Translations under genes and position numbers: made by a program | NCBI RefSeq assembly: GCF_030812775.1 | Contig: NZ_JAUSTI010000012.1 | Span: forward strand, 111,882-175,881 | Source of the DNA: Paenibacillus tundrae | GTDB lineage: Bacteria > Bacillota > Bacilli > Paenibacillales > Paenibacillaceae | Direction of reading: 5' to 3' | Length of the DNA: 64,000 bases | Notes under the pieces: model-generated | Told to the model about the DNA's origin: nothing | Database searches by the model: none | The model's input: the letters and a program-made list of their open reading frames with translations, nothing else | Shown here: piece after piece, positions 27,461 through 36,437 of the stretch | Position numbering within the stretch: position 1 is the stretch's first letter | How the letters are laid out: each line of letters begins with the position of its first letter

Positions 27461-28282
27461 ATGTCCTCCATAAACGTCCCTGTTCCAGATGTGTGCCACA
27501 TTGAAGTGGATCATGTGTCCGTTGTTTTTGGAACTGGGACACAACAGGTAACGGCACTGTCTGATGTTTCGTTTCACATCGGTTCCAATGAATTTGTCTC
27601 TTTGCTAGGGCCGTCCGGCTGTGGCAAATCCACCTTATTGCGACTGGTTGCCGATCTGCTCCAGCCCACGTCCGGTTCTGTCCGCATTGCCGGGGATGAG
27701 CCAGAAAAAGCAAGGTTACAGCGACAGTTCGGTATCGTATTTCAGACCCCCGCGCTGTTCGACTGGCGCACGGTGCGTCACAATGTAGAATTACCGCTGG
27801 AGCTGCTCGGTACGAGTAAGAAGGAATGCAGGCGCATGAGTGCCGAACTGCTTGAGCTAGTTGGTCTTACCCGATTTGCTGACCATTATCCTTGGCAGCT
27901 TAGTGGGGGGATGCAGCAGCGGGTGTCGATCGCCAGAGCACTTGCGCTTGATCCACCACTGTTACTCATGGATGAACCATTCTCCGCCTTGGATGAATTC
28001 ACCAAAGAAAAATTGCAATTAGAACTGCTTGATATTAAGCGTTCCACAGGCAAGACCTTCCTCTTTGTTACACACAGTATCCCTGAAGCTGTATTCCTAT
28101 CAGACCGGATTATCGTTCTCTCTGCACATCCGGGTCAGGTACATTCCATACATCCCGTTGAATTACCCTTAGAGCGTAATCGTGAACTGAGGGAAACGGA
28201 AGCCTTCTATCAGATGATTACGACGATTCGCAATTGTTTCTATGAGGAGCGTGATCCGTCTGATACCTCCGCGCTCTTATAA
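27461..28282 (+). CDS. ABC importer ATPase (nitrate/taurine/HMP type)
   Basis: The 273-residue ATPase has Walker A GPSGCGKST, Q-loop FQTPALF, signature LSGGMQQR and Walker B LLLMDEPFSALDE, followed by the H-loop VTHSI. This sequence type powers NMT1/SsuB-like importers. Of two nearby ATGs, 27461 lies seven bases after AAGGAG and is preferred over 27455. It is the first gene of the pyrimidine operon and overlaps the next gene by about 40 bases. Confidence 0.92.
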   Translation: MSSINVPVPDVCHIEVDHVSVVFGTGTQQVTALSDVSFHIGSNEFVSLLGPSGCGKSTLLRLVADLLQPTSGSVRIAGDEPEKARLQRQFGIVFQTPALFDWRTVRHNVELPLELLGTSKKECRRMSAELLELVGLTRFADHYPWQLSGGMQQRVSIARALALDPPLLLMDEPFSALDEFTKEKLQLELLDIKRSTGKTFLFVTHSIPEAVFLSDRIIVLSAHPGQVHSIHPVELPLERNRELRETEAFYQMITTIRNCFYEERDPSDTSALL

Positions 28283-29075
28283 ACCTGGCTATCGTTCTTG
28301 GATTGCGATCTGGATCATTCTCCTGTTCCTATTATGGGAAGGCATCGCCTGGATACTCCATGCATCCATGACTCCCCAACAGGCATCATCTCGCCTACCT
28401 TATCTCCATGATGTAATTATGGCGCTATTCCGACATGCAGGCACGCTGGCTGAACAAGGAAGTGTGACGTTTGGTAATGCGGCAATTGGTTTTGCGGGAG
28501 GTACACTTCTGGGTCTAGCGCTAGCACTCCTGATGAGTATAGCCGCCTGGCTGGAGCGTACATTATCGCCCTATGTGATTTCCTCACAGATGGTTCCAGT
28601 CATTGGTCTTGCCCCGATTGTATACGGCATTATCCATAACGCTGAGTGGGCGCGGATCGTGATGGCCGCATACGTTACCTTTTTCCCGATTATCATTCAC
28701 ACGCTGAAAGGTTTGAAAAGCACTGCCCCGGAGCATCTGGAGCTCATGCGTTCCTGTGGAGCCTCGTTGTCAGCCCGGTATATTAAGTGTTTGTTGCCTT
28801 CTGCGCTGCCTGGTTTATTCTCTGGGATGAAAATCGCCGCTCCGCTAGCTGTAACTTCTTCTATTGTAGTGGAACTAATGGGTGCTCCCGATGGATTAGG
28901 CGTGCTTATGGTAAGTTCTCTGTACTATGGTAACGCCCAAGTTGGTATGTTCTGGGCAACGATCATGCTAAGTATGGGCATCGGATTGATCTCGTATATG
29001 GTCATCAGCCTTGCTGAACGTTGGTTAACACCATGGCAGCCTGAATTCAGAACCAAGAGAGGAGGGGCTGCATGA
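28242..29075 (+). CDS. ABC importer permease 1
   Basis: The 277-residue permease is of the BPD_transp_1 type with about six membrane segments and an EAA-like loop (LELMRSCGASLSARYIKCLLPSALPGL) near residue 165. The start is uncertain: ATG 28242 lies inside the end of the ATPase gene, and an internal GTG at 28251 is also possible. It overlaps the second permease by ATGA. Confidence 0.87.
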   Translation: MRSVIRLIPPRSYKPGYRSWIAIWIILLFLLWEGIAWILHASMTPQQASSRLPYLHDVIMALFRHAGTLAEQGSVTFGNAAIGFAGGTLLGLALALLMSIAAWLERTLSPYVISSQMVPVIGLAPIVYGIIHNAEWARIVMAAYVTFFPIIIHTLKGLKSTAPEHLELMRSCGASLSARYIKCLLPSALPGLFSGMKIAAPLAVTSSIVVELMGAPDGLGVLMVSSLYYGNAQVGMFWATIMLSMGIGLISYMVISLAERWLTPWQPEFRTKRGGAA

Positions 29076-30007
29076 ATGATCATGTATGGAAACATCGGAA
29101 TAAGGAGGATCGAGTGACGGCGGTTGTATCTGGAGGAACATCCATGTCCAGCTCCGCCATGATCACACCAACTTCAGCTTCCCACTTACAGGAACAACAG
29201 GGACAAGCCGAAGAGAGGCGATGGACTCGTCGCTTGCGTGGACGATCCATGGGTGTACGTCTGCTCCCAGCACTTGCAGGACTTATATTTCTTTTTCTCT
29301 GGCAACTTAGGTTTTTCCACTTCTTGTTCTCCCTGGAAATCTATCAATTGCCAGTTCCCTCTTCCATTGCGATCTCAATTAAAGACAATGCAGAAATGCT
29401 CTTCCGTTATGCGATGTATAGCGGCACTGAAATGTTAGGTGGTTTCTTGTTAGGTTCTTCGCTAGGCGCACTCGCTGCTATAATCGCCTGTTTCTTTCCT
29501 ACGAGTGGAAAGGCGGCAGTTGCCGTGATGTCTGCGCTGAACGCAATACCCATCGTTGCACTGGCACCGATTATGAACAACTGGTTTGGCGACGGAATCT
29601 GGTCACGCATTGCGGTGGTAGCGGTCATCACTATGGCCGCTATGGCTGTCAGTTTATTCAAAGGGCTGACGTCCATCCAGCCACAGTACCATGAATTGCT
29701 CGGGGGACTTGCAGCGAGCAAACTGCAAATTTTTATCAAACTGCGCTTACCTCATGCCCTGCCTGCACTATTCGCTGGATTGAAGATTAATATGTCGACC
29801 AGCATTATTGGAGCCATCGTAGGGGAGTTTTTCATTGCTTCACAGGGCCTGGGATACCTGCTCTCTGATCAGATTCGCCTGGCGAATATGCCGCTTGCCT
29901 GGTCTTGCATTGTTATCGCCGCTGTCCTTGGGATTGTGCTCTATGAGGCTGTGGTGCTGACAGAGAAACGCCTAATTCCTTGGAGCCGTGTTCGCACAGA
30001 TCCCTGA
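29072..30007 (+). CDS. ABC importer permease 2
   Basis: This 311-residue permease has a long polar N-terminus (about 60 residues, unusual for the family) before the first membrane segment, and an EAA-like loop YHELLGGLAASKLQIFIKLRLPHALPAL near residue 210. The ATG overlaps the previous stop. Two different permeases suggest a heterodimer, as in thiamine-precursor and riboflavin importers. Confidence 0.88.
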   Translation: MNDHVWKHRNKEDRVTAVVSGGTSMSSSAMITPTSASHLQEQQGQAEERRWTRRLRGRSMGVRLLPALAGLIFLFLWQLRFFHFLFSLEIYQLPVPSSIAISIKDNAEMLFRYAMYSGTEMLGGFLLGSSLGALAAIIACFFPTSGKAAVAVMSALNAIPIVALAPIMNNWFGDGIWSRIAVVAVITMAAMAVSLFKGLTSIQPQYHELLGGLAASKLQIFIKLRLPHALPALFAGLKINMSTSIIGAIVGEFFIASQGLGYLLSDQIRLANMPLAWSCIVIAAVLGIVLYEAVVLTEKRLIPWSRVRTDP

Positions 30008-30084
30008 TTGGACATCGAGTAGAGTTCTGATTACATGCAAGCGGCATGACCCAAAATCCATATCCATAGGGGGTTGTTCTTCAC

Positions 30085-31149
30085 ATGTACCGACCGTTAA
30101 AACCTAGTTTTCTAGTGTTGATGCTGCTGGTTGTTGCTATGTTAGGTGCGTGTTCGACGGATTCTAAGCCGGCTGCGACTCCTGCTGCTGCGGGTGCAGG
30201 AGAAGCGGAAGGTGAGGGTCAGCCTTTAACGAAAGTGAAAATCCAACTCAAATGGGTACCGCAGGCTCAGTTTGCAGGTATATATGCTGCCAAGGAGCAG
30301 GGTTTCTTCGCCGATGAGGGCATCGATGCCGAGATTATTCCCGGAGGGCCGGACATCGTCATTGAACAACAGGTCGTTAATGGTGCTGCAGATGTTGGAG
30401 TAACCGGGGTAGATAGTTTGCTGGTCAGCCGGGATAACGGACTCCCGCTGGTATCCCTCGCGCAAATTTCGCAAAAGAGTAGCTATCGATTAATTGCCAA
30501 GAAATCTGCGGGGATCACCGATCCTACTCAGATGAAGGGCAAGAAGGTTAGTACATGGTTTGGTAGTCAACAATTCCAGGTGCTCGCCTTCATGGAGAAG
30601 AATGGTCTTGATCCGAAGAAGGATATTGAGCTGGTCAAACAGGGCTTCACGATGGATCAATTCTTCAATGACCAGGTGGATGTGGCTACAGCAACCATCT
30701 ATAACGAATTTCATGTGGTACTGGAGAGCGGTGTAAAGGAATCCGATCTGGATGTATTCAACATTGAGGATGCGGGTGTTGGCATGTTGGAGGACACCCT
30801 TATTGCGAAGAAGGACTGGGTTGACGGCAATCGGGATCTGGCGGTCAAAGTCACGCGTGCCATTCTGAAAGGCTGGAACTACGCAATCGACAACCAAGAT
30901 GAGACGGTAGATACCGTCATGAAAAATGTAACCGAGGGCAGTACCACTCGTGAGCACCAAGTGACCATGCTGGAAGAGATTGCGAAGTTGATTCGCCCCG
31001 AAGGTTTTACCGAACAGCAGGTTGGCAGCTTCGTCGATGAGTCCTTCACGCGAACGGCGGACATCGCCTTAAATTATGGTTTGATCAAAAAAGCCGAAAA
31101 TCTAGATGAAGCATTAGAGAAAAGTATCTATGAAGATGCAGTGAAATAG
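30085..31149 (+). CDS. NMT1/THI5-like substrate-binding lipoprotein
   Basis: The 354-residue lipoprotein has lipobox MLGAC (C23), an Ala/Glu-rich linker to about residue 47, then KVKIQLKWVPQAQFAGIYAAKEQGFF, the hallmark opening of THI5-like binding proteins for pyrimidine-type ligands. Placement inside a pyrimidine degradation operon points to uptake of uracil, thymine or dihydropyrimidines. The family also includes binders of hydroxymethylpyrimidine and riboflavin, so the ligand is inference. Confidence 0.9.
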   Translation: MYRPLKPSFLVLMLLVVAMLGACSTDSKPAATPAAAGAGEAEGEGQPLTKVKIQLKWVPQAQFAGIYAAKEQGFFADEGIDAEIIPGGPDIVIEQQVVNGAADVGVTGVDSLLVSRDNGLPLVSLAQISQKSSYRLIAKKSAGITDPTQMKGKKVSTWFGSQQFQVLAFMEKNGLDPKKDIELVKQGFTMDQFFNDQVDVATATIYNEFHVVLESGVKESDLDVFNIEDAGVGMLEDTLIAKKDWVDGNRDLAVKVTRAILKGWNYAIDNQDETVDTVMKNVTEGSTTREHQVTMLEEIAKLIRPEGFTEQQVGSFVDESFTRTADIALNYGLIKKAENLDEALEKSIYEDAVK

Positions 31150-31166
31150 ATTGAGGAGGATGACGC

Positions 31167-32615
31167 ATGAACTCTGTGGATCAGCAGCCTCAGCCACTTG
31201 GGGGTACGAAGGAAGAATGGCTGGAGAAGGATCGTCAATATGTGTGGCATCACATCTCCCCGCATAACGATCATCCGATGATTGCCGTCAGCGGTGAAGG
31301 AAGCTGGATTATGGATCAGTATGGCTCACGTTATTTGGATGCGATGTCTGGATTGTGGTGTGTGAACGTTGGGCATGGGCGGGAGGAAATTGCCAGAAGT
31401 GCCTATGAGCAGATGAAAGCACTCGCCTATGTCCCAATGACCCAGAGTCATGAGCCGGCAATCCTGCTCGCAGAGAAGCTGAATGACTGGCTGGAGGGGG
31501 AGTATCGGATCTTTTTCTCCAACTCGGGTTCGGATGCCAATGAGGTAGCTTTCAAAATAGCCCGCCAGTATCATCACCAGAATGGTGAGCCTACGCGGCA
31601 CAAGTTCATCTCTCGTCATCGTGCATATCACGGGAACTCCATGGGCGCACTTGGCGCTACGGGGCAAGCGGCTCGCAAGATCAAATACGAACCCCTGGGC
31701 GTTGGCTTCACTCATGTACCTCCGCCGTACTGTTATCGTTGTCCGTTTGGTAAGAGCAAGGACGGTTGCGGGCTGGAGTGCGCGGCGATCTATGAAGAGG
31801 TCATTCGCTGGGAAGGGCCAGAGACTGTAGCTGCCGTCATTATGGAGCCGGTCATTACAGGGGGCGGCATGATCGTGCCTCCTCCAGATTATATGCGCAC
31901 GGTACAGGAGATCTGTGAGCGCTATGGTGTGCTGTTGATCGTTGATGAGGTCATCTGTGGTTTTGGTCGCTCAGGGCAAAAGTTCGGGCATCACAATTAC
32001 GGTGTGAAGCCTGATATTGTGACGATGGCCAAAGGGTTAACCAGTGCGTACTCTCCATTATCGGCTACCGCCGTAAGAGCGGACATGTACGATTCGTTCA
32101 AAGAACCTGGCGCAGATACACACTTTCGTCATGTGAATACCTTTGGGGGGAATCCGGTGTCTTGCCGGGTAGCGTTGGCGAATCTGGAGATTATTGAACG
32201 TGAGAATCTAGTTAGTCAAGCTGAGTGGCTGGGAAGTCTGCTCCGTGAAAAGCTCGAACCGCTCTTGTCGCTTTCAGTGGTCGGTGACATTCGCTCCTTC
32301 GGATTCGCCTGTGGCATCGAATTGATTGAGGCGGATGGCTCTCCGGCCAGAGCAGATCAGGTAATGAAGGTACTCGCTAGCTGTAAAAAGGATGGCATTC
32401 TCATCGGTAAAAATGGGGATACCGTACCAGGGTTTGCAAATATTCTGACGATCTCACCGCCATTCGTCACAACGGAAGCAGAGCTGGATCTCATTGCAGG
32501 CAGCCTACTGACTGCACTACGTAATCTGGATGCAAGTTCATTAGACATGAACGATGAAGCCATAATTGTACAAGGAGGAATTCGGAGTGCAGACGACGGA
32601 GGGAATCACCATTAA
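31167..32615 (+). CDS. class III aminotransferase, probable beta-alanine transaminase
   Basis: The 482-residue PLP enzyme has the class III features GSDANEVAFKIARQYH, VIMEPVITGGGMIVPP, LLIVDEVICGFGRSG and the PLP lysine K289 in TMAKGLTSAYSPLSA. In this operon it would move the amino group of beta-alanine or 3-aminoisobutyrate to a keto acid, giving malonate semialdehyde. An unusual CYRCPFGKSKDGCGLEC segment near residue 190 has four cysteines. It is followed by, and overlaps, the amidase gene. No semialdehyde dehydrogenase gene is in the window. Confidence 0.88.
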   Translation: MNSVDQQPQPLGGTKEEWLEKDRQYVWHHISPHNDHPMIAVSGEGSWIMDQYGSRYLDAMSGLWCVNVGHGREEIARSAYEQMKALAYVPMTQSHEPAILLAEKLNDWLEGEYRIFFSNSGSDANEVAFKIARQYHHQNGEPTRHKFISRHRAYHGNSMGALGATGQAARKIKYEPLGVGFTHVPPPYCYRCPFGKSKDGCGLECAAIYEEVIRWEGPETVAAVIMEPVITGGGMIVPPPDYMRTVQEICERYGVLLIVDEVICGFGRSGQKFGHHNYGVKPDIVTMAKGLTSAYSPLSATAVRADMYDSFKEPGADTHFRHVNTFGGNPVSCRVALANLEIIERENLVSQAEWLGSLLREKLEPLLSLSVVGDIRSFGFACGIELIEADGSPARADQVMKVLASCKKDGILIGKNGDTVPGFANILTISPPFVTTEAELDLIAGSLLTALRNLDASSLDMNDEAIIVQGGIRSADDGGNHH

Positions 32616-33864
32616 TCAGGCTCGATTGGATGAGCGTATTGAACAACTATCTCGTATTGGACGCATCGCAGATACTGGTGTCTGTCGCTTAGCCCTAACA
32701 CCGGAAGATATGGAAGGCATCATTCAGGTTCGTCTCTGGATGGAGGAGACAGGGCTTACTACTCGGCTCGATGCCTTTGGTAATCTGATTGGTCGCTTGG
32801 AAGGTACAGACCCTTCGCTTCCGCTACTAATGCTGGGCTCACACATCGATTCCCAGCCGTATGGTGGCCGCTATGATGGAGCAATTGGCGTGCTCGGCGC
32901 GCTCGAGGCGGTTCAATGTCTAATAGAGCAAGGGATACAGCCCATGATGCCCATTGAGGTCATTGCCTTTTGTGATGAAGAGGGTTCACGGTTCAACAAG
33001 GGTTTGTTCGGCTCCCGTGGGATAACCGGGCAGTTGGAGGAAGGTGAGCTGGAGCGACAGGATAAACATGGGATGACGCGGCGAGAAGCGCTTGAGTCCT
33101 TCGGCTGCTCCCCAGCACAATTTGCCGAATCGGTATACCCGCCTGGAGCGATTGGCGCATATCTGGAGCTGCACATTGAACAGGGACCTGTACTGGAATC
33201 GATAGACGCCCCCGTGGGTGTAGTGACCGGGATTTCTGGACCATTGTGGCTCACGGTGACGATGAAGGGAATGGCAGGTCATGCTGGATCGGTTCCGATG
33301 GGAATGCGGCATGATGCACTTGTTGGCAGCGCCAAAGTCATTGCTGCGTTTGATGAGATGGTACGCGAAGATCCTGGTGCACCTACGGTAGGAACTGTAG
33401 GGAGCCTGAGGGTATTCCCCGATTCGCGCAACATTATTCCGGAGGAAGTTAGCTTTACCGTAGATTTACGGGATATGGAGATGGCACGCAGAGATCGGCT
33501 GGAAGCCCGGTTCATGCAACTGCTGGAGGATGTAAGCAAGCAGCATGGGCTGAGCTATTCGCTCACAGTCGATACCAATAGTGAACCACGATATTGTGCG
33601 GAACGAATTAAGTCTGCGATTCACTCATCGGCCGAAGCGATGGGAATGACGTTACCGGAGCTCATGAGTGGGCCTTTCCATGATGCGCTGGCATTATCAC
33701 ATGTATGTGATTACGGCATGATCTTTGTCCGCAGTAAGGACGGCATCAGTCACCATCCGAGTGAATACTCTTCGCCAGAAGATATCGCACTGGGCACCGA
33801 AGTGCTATACCGTACCGTTCGGCAGATGTGTAATGGTCACACAGTTATCGATACATTTTCCTAA
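32587..33864 (+). CDS. M20-family carbamoyl-amino-acid amidase
   Basis: The 425-residue protein belongs to the AllC/HyuC/beta-ureidopropionase group of metal-dependent hydrolases. Metal-site motifs are GSHIDSQPYGGRYDGAIGVL (H86, D88), FCDEEGSRF, ELHIEQGPVLE and the C-terminal GISHHPSEYS. It would cleave N-carbamoyl-beta-alanine to beta-alanine, ammonia and CO2. The start is GTG 32587, seven bases after AAGGAGG, overlapping the aminotransferase gene by 29 bases. A second enzyme that could do the same step follows immediately. Confidence 0.9.
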   Translation: MQTTEGITINQARLDERIEQLSRIGRIADTGVCRLALTPEDMEGIIQVRLWMEETGLTTRLDAFGNLIGRLEGTDPSLPLLMLGSHIDSQPYGGRYDGAIGVLGALEAVQCLIEQGIQPMMPIEVIAFCDEEGSRFNKGLFGSRGITGQLEEGELERQDKHGMTRREALESFGCSPAQFAESVYPPGAIGAYLELHIEQGPVLESIDAPVGVVTGISGPLWLTVTMKGMAGHAGSVPMGMRHDALVGSAKVIAAFDEMVREDPGAPTVGTVGSLRVFPDSRNIIPEEVSFTVDLRDMEMARRDRLEARFMQLLEDVSKQHGLSYSLTVDTNSEPRYCAERIKSAIHSSAEAMGMTLPELMSGPFHDALALSHVCDYGMIFVRSKDGISHHPSEYSSPEDIALGTEVLYRTVRQMCNGHTVIDTFS

Positions 33865-33881
33865 GGAGGCGTTCCAATATT

Positions 33882-34763
33882 ATGGGCAAAATCAAGATTG
33901 GTTTGATCCAAGCTTCACACGCTATGGAGGGCACCGCTTCCGTTGAGGTTCATAAGGAAGCGGCGATACAGAAGCATATCGCCATGGTACGAGAAGCTGC
34001 CGCCAAGGGAGCGCAGATTATTGGTTTACAGGAAGTATTCTATGGTCCGTACTTTTGCACGGAGCAGAATCCGAAGTGGTATGCCTCTGCGGAGCAGGTA
34101 CCAGAAGGGCCAACTACACAGCGTTTCCAAGCATTGGCGAAGGAGCTGGGGGTAGTCATTATTTTGCCGGTGTATGAGGTGGAGGGTATTGCTTCGTATT
34201 ACAACACGGCAGCTGTGATCGATGCGGATGGATCGTATCTGGGAAAATATCGCAAACATCACATCCCGCATGTGGAAGCAGGTGAGGGTACGAATGGATT
34301 CTGGGAGAAGTATTATTTCAAACCTGGAAATCTTGGATACCCGGTGTTCGACACGGCTTACGCCAGAGTGGGCGTGTACATCTGTTATGACCGTCATTTC
34401 CCGGAGGGAGCACGTCTGCTCGGTTTAGCGGGGGCCGAGATTGTATTCAATCCTTCGGCAACGGTGGCAGGCACGTCGGAATACCTGTGGAAGCTGGAGC
34501 AACCCGCACATGCGGTAGCCAATGGGTATTATGTTGCTGCGATCAATCGTGTAGGGGTGGAATCACCTTGGAATATGGGAGAGTTCTACGGTCAGTCCTA
34601 CCTTGTTGATCCGCGTGGCAAGATGGTTGCCATCGGTAGCAGGGATCAAGATGAAGTGATTATTGGGGAGATGGATACTGAGGTAATCCGGGAGGTACGT
34701 AATGTATGGCAATTTTACCGGGATCGACGGCCTGAAACGTATGAACATCTTGTTCATTTGTAG
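33882..34763 (+). CDS. nitrilase-family amidase, probable beta-ureidopropionase
   Basis: The 293-residue carbon-nitrogen hydrolase has the catalytic triad E51 (LQEVFYG), K125 (KYRKHHIPH) and C168 (YICYDRHFPEGAR). Family relatives hydrolyse N-carbamoyl-beta-alanine or N-carbamoylputrescine. In the operon it sits behind an unrelated M20 amidase of similar expected function. AAGGAGG lies about ten bases before the ATG. Confidence 0.9.
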   Translation: MGKIKIGLIQASHAMEGTASVEVHKEAAIQKHIAMVREAAAKGAQIIGLQEVFYGPYFCTEQNPKWYASAEQVPEGPTTQRFQALAKELGVVIILPVYEVEGIASYYNTAAVIDADGSYLGKYRKHHIPHVEAGEGTNGFWEKYYFKPGNLGYPVFDTAYARVGVYICYDRHFPEGARLLGLAGAEIVFNPSATVAGTSEYLWKLEQPAHAVANGYYVAAINRVGVESPWNMGEFYGQSYLVDPRGKMVAIGSRDQDEVIIGEMDTEVIREVRNVWQFYRDRRPETYEHLVHL

Positions 34764-34776
34764 AGGTTGTTCAAAA
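34763..34776. repeat. GAGGTTGTTCAAAA repeat
   Basis: The same 14 bases occur at 10588. Here they follow the amidase stop and lead into GTCCGCTTTTGATTACGAAG, in the 95-base gap before preT. Confidence 0.4.
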
Positions 34777-34858
34777 AGTCCGCTTTTGATTACGAAGGAT
34801 GCCCTGAGGCACAGATAGGGTACACAGCCCAATGAATAATTTTTGGAGGTGCATACGC

Positions 34859-36229
34859 ATGATGAACAGCCCTGGAACCCCCATGTCCGACTATGGATGG
34901 GAGAGTCGTTTCACGGAGATGAAACCTGCGATGTCAAGTGCAGAGGCGATGGAGGAATCCAACCGCTGTCTATATTGTTACGATGCACCTTGCATCAAGG
35001 CGTGTCCAACAGATATTAATATTCCTTCGTTTATACGGAAAATCTCTACAGGTCATCTCAAGGGTTCAGCTCGAACCATTATGGATGCGAATCCGGTGGG
35101 AGCCAGTTGTGCGAGGGTCTGTCCAACAGAAGAGTTATGTGAAGGTGCCTGTGTTCTGAACGATTCGTCTAAGCCTATTCGCATCGGTGATCTGCAACGT
35201 TATGCAACGGATTGGGCACGAACGAAGAATGAACCGTTGTTCCATCCGGCACCTTCGAATGGACGTACGGTTGCAATCGTGGGTGCCGGCCCTGCAGGGT
35301 TGTCCGCAGCCAGAGAGCTGGGGCGTGCAGGGTATGAGGTGACGATCTATGAAGCGAAGGCCAAGGGTGGCGGATTAAATACGTATGGCATTGTATCGTT
35401 CCGTTTACCTGAATCCGTCGCATTGTGGGAAGTACAGCAAGTGGAAGCGCTGGGCGTACAGATCCGATATGGCGTTCGCATTGGGGTAGACCTCTCGGCG
35501 GATGAGATTATGGAGCAATACGACTCGGTAATTCTCGCTTGTGGCATGGGCGCAGTGCCGATGCTAGGCATTGAAGGCGAGACACTAGAAGGAGTCTATG
35601 ATGCCATTGAGCTGGTCGAATCGACGAAGCAGGGTGTGCCACCGGCGCTCCATGGATTGAATGTTGCTGTGATTGGTGCAGGCAATACAGCTGTAGATGC
35701 GGCAACGTGCTCTGTACGTTTGGGTGCTGAGCGAGTACAGATGCTCTATCGACGCGGCGAGGGTCAGATGACGGCGTATGCGTTTGAATATACATTTGCG
35801 AAACAGGAAGGCGTGGAGTTCCGCTGGTTTACGATGCCGAGGCGCATTGTCGGAGATGAGAACGGCCGAGTTCGCGCTATTGAATGCGTGAAAATGCGGC
35901 TGGAGACACCGCCCGGCGGGGGGCGTGCATGGCCTGTACCGGTGGAAGGGTCAGAGTTCACGATTGAGTGTGATACCGTCGTGCGTGCAATTGGACAGAA
36001 TCGGTTGTTGCCGCTTATTGAAGCCTTTGGATTGAAGCACCAAGGCGGTGTAGTGGAGGTGGAGCCGCACACGTATCGCACATCCCACCCTCAGGTCTAT
36101 GCCGCTGGAGATGTTATCTTTGGTCAGGGGCAGGGCGAAGCCATGGTCGTATCCGCAGCCCAACAGGGGAAGATGGCTGCGGCAGCCGTCATGAAGGCAT
36201 GGCCTGGTCAGGTGGAAGAGACAGCATAA
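34859..36229 (+). CDS. preT: NAD-dependent dihydropyrimidine dehydrogenase subunit PreT
   Basis: The 456-residue flavoprotein has an N-terminal Fe-S region (CLYCYDAPCIKACPTDINIP, then CARVCPTEELCEGAC), an FAD site VAIVGAGPAGLSAA, an NAD site VAVIGAGNTAVDAA and the C-terminal YAAGDV motif, as in PreT and the GltD family. It passes electrons between NAD(H) and PreA for uracil/thymine reduction. The start is ATG 34859 after GGAGG. Confidence 0.93.
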   Translation: MMNSPGTPMSDYGWESRFTEMKPAMSSAEAMEESNRCLYCYDAPCIKACPTDINIPSFIRKISTGHLKGSARTIMDANPVGASCARVCPTEELCEGACVLNDSSKPIRIGDLQRYATDWARTKNEPLFHPAPSNGRTVAIVGAGPAGLSAARELGRAGYEVTIYEAKAKGGGLNTYGIVSFRLPESVALWEVQQVEALGVQIRYGVRIGVDLSADEIMEQYDSVILACGMGAVPMLGIEGETLEGVYDAIELVESTKQGVPPALHGLNVAVIGAGNTAVDAATCSVRLGAERVQMLYRRGEGQMTAYAFEYTFAKQEGVEFRWFTMPRRIVGDENGRVRAIECVKMRLETPPGGGRAWPVPVEGSEFTIECDTVVRAIGQNRLLPLIEAFGLKHQGGVVEVEPHTYRTSHPQVYAAGDVIFGQGQGEAMVVSAAQQGKMAAAAVMKAWPGQVEETA

Positions 36230-36437
36230 GTTTGGAATCATGCCACGCTCGGTTTAATGACACCAGCACCAGTGAATCAGTGAATGGTTTTGCCGCCATC
36301 ATTATTTGGAGCATATAGGGTGATTAATCTATCTCAAGCAATCCCAAGCCTGATATCAGGCAACATCATTTGATTCGCAAACCAAAAGCTACCAATATTA
36401 AGCAAGTGATATCAATCCACATCTAGGAGGGATCGTT

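Noticed and set aside
32587..33864. Allantoate amidohydrolase with an allantoin pathway
   Set aside because: The M20 family fits, but neighbours PreT, PreA and dihydropyrimidinase indicate pyrimidine rather than purine degradation; no other allantoin gene is present.
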